This document shows, in pieces, positions 7,012-13,177 of a stretch of 13,177 nt of DNA. The notes beneath the pieces are model-generated. The model searched no databases. It worked only from the letters and a program-made list of their open reading frames with translations, and was not told the DNA's origin. The stretch's first letter is position 1; each line of letters opens with the position of its first letter. Source of the stretch: Candidatus Goldiibacteriota bacterium (GTDB lineage Bacteria; Oederibacteriota; PGYV01; DSYL01). The position numbers and the translations under genes are program-made. Location of the stretch: contig JAOAAI010000208.1 in assembly GCA_026418955.1 (NCBI GenBank), forward strand, positions 1-13,177. The letters run 5' to 3'.

Positions 7012-7623
7012 TTAAAATATCCCAAGCCAATCTAATATTCTTGTCAAAATTCCAGGAGATGTTTTTTCACCAATTGGACCATAACCTTCAAATTCTATTT
7101 GTGCATCTGCAACATAGGTGGAAAGCACTGTATTATCTGCATTTATATCTTGTTGTCTTACTGTACCACTCAAAACTAAATTCTGTTTTTCATCATTAAC
7201 TTTTATAACTTTTGAACCGCGAATCTGCAGCAATCCATTTGCTAAAACTTTTTCCACTCGCACAGAAATTTTTCCCATAATTGAGCCTTTTCTTTTTGAT
7301 TTACCACCGCCGTCTTGATATTCAGCACCACCGATACCCCACGAATTAGGAAAAGCAAGAATTCTTCCACCACTCCATACAGACATCCCCATACCTCCAC
7401 CCATACTTTGATTTTTATTTGTCTGTAATGTCGCTTCCTGTGAACCGGATACCGACTCTATTATTATCACAGTGAGTATATCACCGACTTTAAATGCTTT
7501 ATGGTCTGCATATAATGATTTTACATCATTGGGATCATTCACTAGTTCATCTGCCATTGTAAAACCACTAGATAAAAATATCAATCCGATAGAAAAAATT
7601 ATAAAAAATATTTTCTTTTTCAT
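7012..7623 (-). CDS. flgH: Flagellar L-ring protein FlgH without a lipobox cysteine
   Basis: FlgH forms the L ring in the outer membrane. The 203-residue product has the family core: SLYADHKAFKVGDILTVIIIE (36-56), a Gly/Met-rich loop (74-107), the strand pattern VRVEKVLANGLLQIRGSK (121-138), LVLSGTVRQQDINADNTVLS (149-168) and the ending YVADAQIEFEGYGPIGE...ILDWLGIF. The unusual point is the N-terminus. A hydrophobic signal is followed by LSSGFTMADE, which reads as an ordinary signal peptidase I site (TMA|DE, about 24/25). There is no cysteine anywhere in the protein, whereas characterised FlgH proteins are lipoproteins anchored through a lipobox Cys. AGGAG lies 8 nt before the ATG. Function as L ring is well supported; the mode of membrane attachment is unclear. 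Confidence 0.95.
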   Translation of the reverse strand: MKKKIFFIIFSIGLIFLSSGFTMADELVNDPNDVKSLYADHKAFKVGDILTVIIIESVSGSQEATLQTNKNQSMGGGMGMSVWSGGRILAFPNSWGIGGAEYQDGGGKSKRKGSIMGKISVRVEKVLANGLLQIRGSKVIKVNDEKQNLVLSGTVRQQDINADNTVLSTYVADAQIEFEGYGPIGEKTSPGILTRILDWLGIF

Positions 7624-7652
7624 AATACTTACTCCTTACTTATTTTGTTATA

Positions 7653-8594
7653 TTATGGTATTATTACTTTACCGTCATAATTCACTTTACCTTCTATAAT
7701 CTTACCTGTTACAAGTTTTACTTTTACAAAACCACCTTCTTTGCCATCTTCCATTGAAATTCCAGTTGTTTCAACAGTAACACCACCTCTTTTAACCATG
7801 ACTGTAACAGTATCACCTCTTTTAAAAGCAGGAAGAGTATCAAGCATCTTTTTTAAAATTATACTGCCATTTGCTATTGCCTGTTTAGCAACTTTATTTT
7901 TAACCATCTCTATATCAGTGACAACATCATCCGGTAAATAAGTTATATCCCTTCTTTGTGATAGAACTTTATCATAGATTGTTTCATTAATCTTTATATT
8001 TTGTCGTGCTACAAGACAATTAGTTGTAACTTTAATCAATGCAGAGACAGGAATAACACGATAAAATTTCCCATCAACAGTTATTTCAACCGGAATTATT
8101 TCATTACCTTTAAATCCTTTTATTTTTTCTCCTCTCACTTTTAAAAGAACATTTCCTTCAATGGTATTTATATTTTCATTAATATCTTTTATTATTATTT
8201 CCACATCTTCTCTTTTCCAAGGCATATTTTCAAGAATATAATTTTCAACTGTTTTTTTTATATCATTTATTTCTACAGAAACTTTTTCTGTTACAACTTT
8301 AACTGAAGAAGGACCCAATACTTCTATATTTTTATATTTCTTATTTAGCTGATTTTTCACATTCTCCTTTGTTACAACAACGCTATAACCAGGTAAAGCA
8401 GCACGTTTTATATAAACAGTTGAAAGTTCTGTAAATAAATCGTCATTTACATTATAAAAATCAGCAATATCACCAAGATATATTTTATCCTTTGAAATAT
8501 AAACTGTTTCTTTCTTTAAAATAACTTTTGCATTGTCTGCAAAAACAACAATTGTTAAAAAGATAAAAAAAAACAAAGAAAACTTAAATTTCAT
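7653..8594 (-). CDS. flgA: Flagellar basal body P-ring formation protein FlgA
   Basis: FlgA is a periplasmic chaperone needed for P-ring assembly. The 313-residue precursor has a signal peptide with probable cleavage VFA|DN (19/20). The first 190 residues are poorly conserved beta-rich sequence. Residues about 193-255 (CLVARQNIKINETIYDKVL, then KNKVAKQAIANGSII) form the SAF-type domain shared with pilus CpaB and type III antifreeze proteins, and 256-312 (FKRGDTVTVMVKRGGVTVET...GKVNYDGKVII) the terminal FlgA domain. It is longer than enterobacterial FlgA (about 219) because of the extended N-terminal region. The start follows the flgG stop as TGA-T-ATG with only a weak Shine-Dalgarno sequence, implying translational coupling. 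Its place between flgG and flgH, instead of divergent from flgB, is common outside the gamma-proteobacteria. Confidence 0.95.
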   Translation of the reverse strand: MKFKFSLFFFIFLTIVVFADNAKVILKKETVYISKDKIYLGDIADFYNVNDDLFTELSTVYIKRAALPGYSVVVTKENVKNQLNKKYKNIEVLGPSSVKVVTEKVSVEINDIKKTVENYILENMPWKREDVEIIIKDINENINTIEGNVLLKVRGEKIKGFKGNEIIPVEITVDGKFYRVIPVSALIKVTTNCLVARQNIKINETIYDKVLSQRRDITYLPDDVVTDIEMVKNKVAKQAIANGSIILKKMLDTLPAFKRGDTVTVMVKRGGVTVETTGISMEDGKEGGFVKVKLVTGKIIEGKVNYDGKVIIP

Positions 8595-8595
8595 A

Positions 8596-9384
8596 TCAAC
8601 GCTTTAAATCATTTGCAATACCGAGCATGTCATCAGATGTCTGAATCGCACGAGCATTTATTTCATATGCTCTCTGTGAAGTTATTAAATTTATCATCTC
8701 TTCAATTACTTTTACATTAGATGCTTCTAGATAGCCCTGCAATATTGTTCCCATTCCTTCATATCCTGGTATACCTTCTATTGGCTGACCCGATGATTCT
8801 GTTTCAACATATAAATTATTTCCAATTGATTCAAGCCCAGCAGGATTTGCAAATTTAACAATATGCAACTGTCCTACTAGTTGTGCCTCTGTTTCATTTA
8901 CAAGCGAAACTAAAACATCTCCATTTTCTCTTATTGAAACTCTCTGTGCTTCTGGTGGAATAACAATATCTGGTTGTACCAAATAACCATTAGAAGTAAC
9001 TAGATTACCCTGAGCATCAATCTTAAACGAACCATCTCTTGTATATGCAATCTGCCCATTGGGTAATTGAACCATAAAAAAACCATCACCCTGTATAGCA
9101 AGATCAAATGGATTATTGGTTTCAACAGGACTACCCTGTAAAAATGACTTTGTAGTGGCTGCAAGACGCACACCATGTCCGACTTCAATAGGTGTTGGAT
9201 ATTGAGTTCCAAAATTATTTGTAATACCAGCAGGTCTTATAACCTGATATAAAAGATCCTGAAATTCAGCTCTAGATTTCTTGAATGCCGTGGTATTTAC
9301 ATTAGATAAATTGTTGGAAATAATATCAATATTATGTTGCTGAGCTATCATTCCAGATGCTGCTGTCCATAATGCTCTTAACAT
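8596..9384 (-). CDS. flgG: Flagellar distal rod protein FlgG
   Basis: FlgG builds the distal rod that runs through the P and L rings. The 262-residue length equals typical FlgG (about 260). The N-terminal helix and motif (ALWTAASGMIAQQHNIDIIS, NNLSNVNTTAFKKSR) and the FlgG-specific FQDLLYQVIRPAG (41-53) are present, as are the FLG core motifs NPFDLAIQGDGFFMVQLPNG and YTRDGSF (114-120). The C-terminus QGYLEASNVKVIEEMINLIT then SQRAYEINARAIQTSDDML is the FlgG signature. Export is by the flagellar type III pathway, so no signal peptide is expected. GGAGG stands 9 nt before the ATG. It lies 25 nt after flgF. The FlgG-type C-terminus and FQDLLYQ motif separate it from its neighbour flgF. Confidence 0.97.
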   Translation of the reverse strand: MLRALWTAASGMIAQQHNIDIISNNLSNVNTTAFKKSRAEFQDLLYQVIRPAGITNNFGTQYPTPIEVGHGVRLAATTKSFLQGSPVETNNPFDLAIQGDGFFMVQLPNGQIAYTRDGSFKIDAQGNLVTSNGYLVQPDIVIPPEAQRVSIRENGDVLVSLVNETEAQLVGQLHIVKFANPAGLESIGNNLYVETESSGQPIEGIPGYEGMGTILQGYLEASNVKVIEEMINLITSQRAYEINARAIQTSDDMLGIANDLKR

Positions 9385-9409
9385 ATTTCATTACCTCCTT
9401 TATTTGATT

Positions 9410-10207
9410 TTATATTTGTATATTTCCTACATCATTTACAGCTTTATTTAACGTCTGATCATGAGATTGTATTGCTTTTTGAGCTGCTTCATATGCTCTG
9501 TAAGCAGTTATCATGTCAACCATTTCTCTTATAACATTTACATTTGATGTTTCAAGATATCCCTGCTTTATCTTGACATAATCAACGTAACTGTCTTCAG
9601 GTAACAGTTTACCATCAAGCGTATAAAAAAGATTATTACCCTGTTTACGTAAAACATCATCTTTTTTAAATATTGCTATGCGTAACGTATCTATTTCATT
9701 ATTATCAACAAAAACTCTACCAGCTTCATCAACACGTATATCTTTTCCATCTATTGTGATTATACCACGCTGCCCAAGAACAGGAAAACCATCCTGTGTT
9801 ACTAATGTACCTTCTGAATCAAGAGAAAAACTTCCATCCCTAGTATAACGTATACCCTGGGGTGTCATGACCACAAACATACCATTTCCCTTTATTGCAA
9901 AATTCAATGTATTTCCTGTTTCTATGTAAGAACCTTCTGTAATTATATCTGGTCTTACTCCATCAACCCTTAATTGTACTCCTCTTCCAACCATGCCTAT
10001 AGGTATGTATGCATCTGCAACTCCACCAGGAATTGGAATTTTTGCATCATTGATTCTGTATAAAAACATCTCAGGAAAAGGAACATATAAAGCTGTATCT
10101 TTTTTATATCCTGTTGTATTCACATTTGCGAGATTGTTTGCTATGACATCCTGTTGCTGCAGTTGAGCTATAAGGCCTGATGCCGCTGTATATAAACCAC
10201 TTATCAT
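9410..10207 (-). CDS. flgF: Flagellar proximal rod protein FlgF (FlgF/FlgG family)
   Basis: A 265-residue FlgF/FlgG-family rod protein preceding flgG. It has the N-terminal helix GLYTAASGLIAQLQQQDVIA and NNLANVNTTGYKKD, the central core TLNFAIKGNGMFVVMTPQGI (100-119) with YTRDGSF, and the C-terminal helix QGYLETSNVNVIREMVDMIT and AYRAYEAAQKAIQSHDQTL. It lacks the FlgG FQDLLYQ segment and has its own VPFPEMFLYRIN region, as in FlgF and FlhO. By position (directly before flgG, as in most diderms) it is called FlgF, a proximal rod subunit. FlhO/FlhP-type naming would be an alternative since the two families overlap. GGAGG lies 5 nt before the ATG; it follows the barrel gene by 17 nt, so it is in the same transcription unit. 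Confidence 0.9.
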   Translation of the reverse strand: MISGLYTAASGLIAQLQQQDVIANNLANVNTTGYKKDTALYVPFPEMFLYRINDAKIPIPGGVADAYIPIGMVGRGVQLRVDGVRPDIITEGSYIETGNTLNFAIKGNGMFVVMTPQGIRYTRDGSFSLDSEGTLVTQDGFPVLGQRGIITIDGKDIRVDEAGRVFVDNNEIDTLRIAIFKKDDVLRKQGNNLFYTLDGKLLPEDSYVDYVKIKQGYLETSNVNVIREMVDMITAYRAYEAAQKAIQSHDQTLNKAVNDVGNIQI

Positions 10208-10224
10208 AAAAACCTCCTTTTATT

Positions 10225-11871
10225 TTATTGTTTAGTCTGCTCTGTTGGCTTCTCTTCAAGAGTTGATTCTGGTTTTGCAATAAATGATAATTCTCTTGAG
10301 AATTTACTTTCAATTGGCGGTATATCCTTAGTAACAGATGTCAATACAACATAATATTTTTTTCCAACTTCAAGTCCACGTATAATATATTTTACATCAT
10401 TAACAGGTGACGGATTCACTTTTGTATAACCTTTACCAGATGTTTCTGTTATATAAATATTATACCCAGCCATATTAGCTGGTGGCATTTTACCCCAATT
10501 AACCTCTATCACACCATTTTGTTCAACTGTTGATTTTTTTGCTATAGGAAATATCTCAGGAGTCCCAGGAATAACAGGTGCTGGTACTGCATTTACCTCA
10601 TTGGAATATGGACTCTCAACAGGTGGATAAGTATTATTGATAGCTGTCACAACAAAATAATATCTAGTTCCATTATTCAAGCCATCAATCGTGACATAAT
10701 TTTCTTTTATTCTTTTCACAACAGGTATATAACGTGTCCCAGGTGATTTTGACATATAAACTGCATAACCAATCACATTTGGTTCTTCATTTGGTTCCCA
10801 TGTTAAATTCACAGCATTATTTCCTGGATAGGCCTGCAGATTTTTAGGTGGCCTTACAACACTTATTGCCTTTATCTTACTCTTCTCTTGACCAAATCTA
10901 AAAATCAAAGAAAATCTATGAGAATCACCAAGATGTTCTGCATGTCCTACATAAGCATAATCAACCTGCCAAGTATCCTCTCTATATGTAACACCGCCAG
11001 TAAATCTACCTGGCATTGTTACAAAAGCAGTATATCCTCCACGCAAGCCTAAATGTCTTTTAAAAAACCAACCCTCAACTCCAACATGAGTACGTAATTC
11101 CTCTGGAGGCAAAGATGAAATTGTATTGCCCTGGGCATCATACAAAACCTCTGCTATCGGTTTGCCTGCAATATTTAAATCTGCAAAGAATTCAAAATCA
11201 GCTGTAACTAGCAAGTTTTCTTCTATATAATATGCAGCACCTAGCCTAAATGATGTTGGTATTTTTTCATCAGAAAGACCACCATCCCAATCAAGATTTG
11301 TATCGACATCTTGAATGAAAAAACCTAAGTTTACTTTTTTACCCCATTCTGGAAGTGGTATCTGATATAACATCCCCAAATCAAGTCCAAGTCCATTAGC
11401 TATACCATGCAAAGTTGTTGTCCCCAACTGATAAGTTGCTGTTGAATTATAATTAAGATATTTTAGATTAACACCAATTGAAAACGTTCTTTCTAAATTT
11501 AGTGAAGCAGCAAAACTACCTAAAACAGTAAACTCTTTAGTTGTGTTTGCATCATTATGAATAAGAGAAATAACTGATAACTGCCATGCTGTATCTTGAA
11601 AAAATGGAGAACCAAAAGAAATATAAGTATAATATTCCTTACCATTGAGAAGCGGTCCTACAAAAAGATTTAATTCTGACCGTTCTAATTGAACAAGTCC
11701 TGCTGTATTCCAATAAATACAACTGCCATCATCTGCAATTGCAGTAAAAGCATGACCCATACCAAGTGCTCTACCACCTATACCAAGTACACCACCTTTA
11801 TCAAAAGCACCTGCAAATAAAGAAATTTTTATAATTATTATCAAAAATAAAATAAAATATAATTTTTTCAT
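10225..11871 (-). CDS. PorV/PorQ-like outer-membrane barrel protein with two C-terminal FN3 domains
   Basis: The 548-residue precursor has a signal peptide (cleavage near FAGA|F, 20-22). Residues about 28-67 carry the PorV/PorQ (UPF0164) N-terminal pattern GGRALGMGHAFTAIADD then IYWNTAGL, and the region to about 328 shows alternating beta-strand sequence ending in FSLIFRFGQ, a FadL-like outer-membrane barrel. Two fibronectin type III repeats follow: about 340-430 (PPKNLQAYPGNNAVNLTWEP...GTRYYFVVTAIN) and about 440-532 (IEVNWGK...GKKYYVVLTSV). A charged tail (TLEEKPTEQTKQ) ends it. Known PorV relatives act as outer-membrane shuttles or anchors in type IX secretion, but this one sits 17 nt before flgF and its role is unknown. 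GGGGG lies 7 nt before the ATG. The gene follows its paralogue by 11 nt. Confidence 0.85.
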   Translation of the reverse strand: MKKLYFILFLIIIIKISLFAGAFDKGGVLGIGGRALGMGHAFTAIADDGSCIYWNTAGLVQLERSELNLFVGPLLNGKEYYTYISFGSPFFQDTAWQLSVISLIHNDANTTKEFTVLGSFAASLNLERTFSIGVNLKYLNYNSTATYQLGTTTLHGIANGLGLDLGMLYQIPLPEWGKKVNLGFFIQDVDTNLDWDGGLSDEKIPTSFRLGAAYYIEENLLVTADFEFFADLNIAGKPIAEVLYDAQGNTISSLPPEELRTHVGVEGWFFKRHLGLRGGYTAFVTMPGRFTGGVTYREDTWQVDYAYVGHAEHLGDSHRFSLIFRFGQEKSKIKAISVVRPPKNLQAYPGNNAVNLTWEPNEEPNVIGYAVYMSKSPGTRYIPVVKRIKENYVTIDGLNNGTRYYFVVTAINNTYPPVESPYSNEVNAVPAPVIPGTPEIFPIAKKSTVEQNGVIEVNWGKMPPANMAGYNIYITETSGKGYTKVNPSPVNDVKYIIRGLEVGKKYYVVLTSVTKDIPPIESKFSRELSFIAKPESTLEEKPTEQTKQ

Positions 11872-11882
11872 TTTTATTCCCC

Positions 11883-13177
11883 CTAAAAATTAGGATAAAT
11901 TATTTCGCCGTTCAAGCGTATGCTTGAACCCCTCAACAATTGTTCATCTGTTATTAAACCACGAGAATAATTCTGTGCCTGTGCTGCAGGGACCATCAAA
12001 GACATTGTCCCACCACCAGCCATGAGTGCATTTATTCCTATCTGATTTATTGTATATGCAGAGCTTTCTGCTAAACTCTCTGCAATGGATCGCACCATCA
12101 AAGCCATTTCTTTTAAAACATATTTTGGAATGGTATTTTCTGTTACATAATCTACATTGAAAAGTTTTGTTCCATCCTGCCTAGTTTCAAGATAGGCAGA
12201 TCTTATAGCTCCTGATTCAACATTTGGAAAACCAACTATGGAAATAGGACCTGTAGCAGCAGTTGCTGTTACCTGTTGTGGTAATATACCAGGCACTACA
12301 GCTGTTGTTCCATATCCAGGCAATGTCTCCGGACCAGGTGGCGGAACCGGAGTTGGTTTTGTCTTTTCTTTTTTCAATTTTTCTAAATTAGCTCTTGCGA
12401 GTGCTGCCTCTGCATCGTCTTCTCTTACATCTCTTTCCTTTATTTGATTTAAAAGTGCTTTTAATTGATTTAATGCTTCTTTATTAACAGCTGGTAAAAC
12501 AGGTGTATAAATTTTTATTGTCTGAACAGGTGTAGAAGAAGTAGAGCCAAGTTTATCGGTTGCTTCAAAAACAAAAATGTATTCACCATCAGGCAATAGC
12601 TGATATTTATTATCAGTCCCATTCCATATAATCTGTGAAGGTGGCATACCAATGTCTATATATGATTTTACAAGATTATTATTTTTATCAAGAATATTTA
12701 AAACCCACCTATCTATACCTGCTTCAGAAGAGGCACTTAGTTTAAATGTTGCAAGTTCTCCATTCTTTGGTGCAAAAGAAATCGGCTCAACAGCTGCCGA
12801 AACTTCAGGTGTGGGTAGTTTTCTTTTTACCTTACCCCACATCCAGTAAATAGATACCCAGTGAGAATCAGTTTCTTCTTCTGCTTTATCTCCAAATTTT
12901 AGACCCGTACAATATGCATAGTCAATCCCAAGCCAATATCTGGCTGAAGCACCAAGACTAAGTCTCCATGGCCCTGGATACATAAAATAAACAAGACCGC
13001 CACGCAGTCCAAAATGTCCATCAAGCAACCACTGCTCAACACCAAAACGCATTCTATTTTTTTCTGCCTGAAATACTTTGGGATCATTTACAGCATTCCA
13101 GTCAATTGAAAAACTGGTTATTTCATTTTGGATAAGTTCTGTTGTCCTCATGGAAAGACCAAGAGCTGATGTAAAAT
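11883..13177 (-). CDS. PorV-like barrel protein with FlgD-Ig-like domain and novel C-terminal domain (5' end outside the window)
   Basis: The open frame continues through the right edge (codons for FTSALGLS precede the first in-window ATG at 13151), and that sequence is beta-barrel-like, so the gene is a 3' fragment. Counting from that ATG, residues 34-105 match the last barrel strands of the downstream paralogue (FGVEQWLLDGHFGLRGG and IDYAY against VGVEGWFFKRHLGLRGG and VDYAY). Residues about 115-216 look like a FlgD-Ig/CHU-C fold (RWVLNILDKNNNLV, IIWNGTD, LPDGEYIFVFEATD). Next come a charged, probably coiled helix (222-263), a proline-rich linker (265-278) and an unrecognised domain (about 300-422). 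The Cys at 81 is the only one in the fragment. The product is expected to be exported to the outer membrane. It ends 11 nt before the next gene. Confidence 0.8.
   Translation of the reverse strand, partial: FTSALGLSMRTTELIQNEITSFSIDWNAVNDPKVFQAEKNRMRFGVEQWLLDGHFGLRGGLVYFMYPGPWRLSLGASARYWLGIDYAYCTGLKFGDKAEEETDSHWVSIYWMWGKVKRKLPTPEVSAAVEPISFAPKNGELATFKLSASSEAGIDRWVLNILDKNNNLVKSYIDIGMPPSQIIWNGTDNKYQLLPDGEYIFVFEATDKLGSTSSTPVQTIKIYTPVLPAVNKEALNQLKALLNQIKERDVREDDAEAALARANLEKLKKEKTKPTPVPPPGPETLPGYGTTAVVPGILPQQVTATAATGPISIVGFPNVESGAIRSAYLETRQDGTKLFNVDYVTENTIPKYVLKEMALMVRSIAESLAESSAYTINQIGINALMAGGGTMSLMVPAAQAQNYSRGLITDEQLLRGSSIRLNGEIIYPNF

Noticed and set aside
8596..10207. flgF and flgG as a recent tandem duplication
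   Set aside because: They share only family-level motifs and diverge strongly in the central regions, as expected for the ancient FlgF/FlgG pair.
12238..12447. Plus-strand Gly/Ala/Ser-rich open frame opposite the proline linker
   Set aside because: Complement of the Pro/Ala-rich linker coding region, with no start context of its own.

Overview
The window is AT-rich and almost fully coding, with every credible gene on the minus strand. It carries flagellar rod, ring, chaperone and hook-junction genes typical of a motile, diderm (outer-membrane) bacterium. P-ring (FlgI) and L-ring (FlgH) genes, a periplasmic FlgA chaperone, an apolipoprotein N-acyltransferase (Lnt) and two PorV/PorQ-like outer-membrane barrel proteins all point to an outer membrane. 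A YvyF-type zinc-ribbon protein, best known from Firmicutes flagellar operons, and barrel proteins fused to FN3 or FlgD-Ig-like domains suggest an uncultured low-GC diderm lineage rather than a well-studied proteobacterium. The exact phylum cannot be fixed from this sequence alone.

Layout in the direction of transcription, from high to low coordinates. (1) 13177-11883: the 3' part of a PorV-like barrel gene with a FlgD-Ig-like domain, a coiled/proline linker and an unrecognised C-terminal domain. (2) 11871-10225: a complete PorV/PorQ-like barrel with two FN3 domains. (3) 10207-5468: flgF, flgG, flgA, flgH, flgI and a hydrolase-less flgJ, with spacers from 1 to about 36 nt. (4) 5412-5083: the zinc-ribbon/HTH flagellar protein. 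(5) A 234-240 nt AT-rich gap with a strong sigma-28-type promoter candidate, then flgM, flgN and flgK, ending at 1853. (6) A 147-nt gap with a near-consensus sigma-70 promoter (TTGACA-N17-TATTAT), then lnt and, overlapping its end, the start of a HAD phosphatase that runs off the left edge.

How the genes fit together: FlgF and FlgG form the proximal and distal rod; FlgJ acts as the rod cap or scaffold; FlgI and FlgH form the P and L rings, with FlgA helping P-ring assembly. FlgM holds sigma-28 in check until the hook is complete; FlgN chaperones FlgK, the first hook-filament junction protein. A sigma-28 promoter ahead of flgM-flgN-flgK would make these late genes and place FlgM in its usual feedback loop. 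The lnt-HAD pair looks like an unrelated housekeeping unit.

The most unusual points are the tight coupling of two outer-membrane barrel genes to the rod/ring operon, a FlgH with no cysteine at all (so no lipid anchor), and an undescribed C-terminal domain on the first barrel protein. Together they suggest, as a hypothesis only, a different way of seating the flagellum in the outer membrane.
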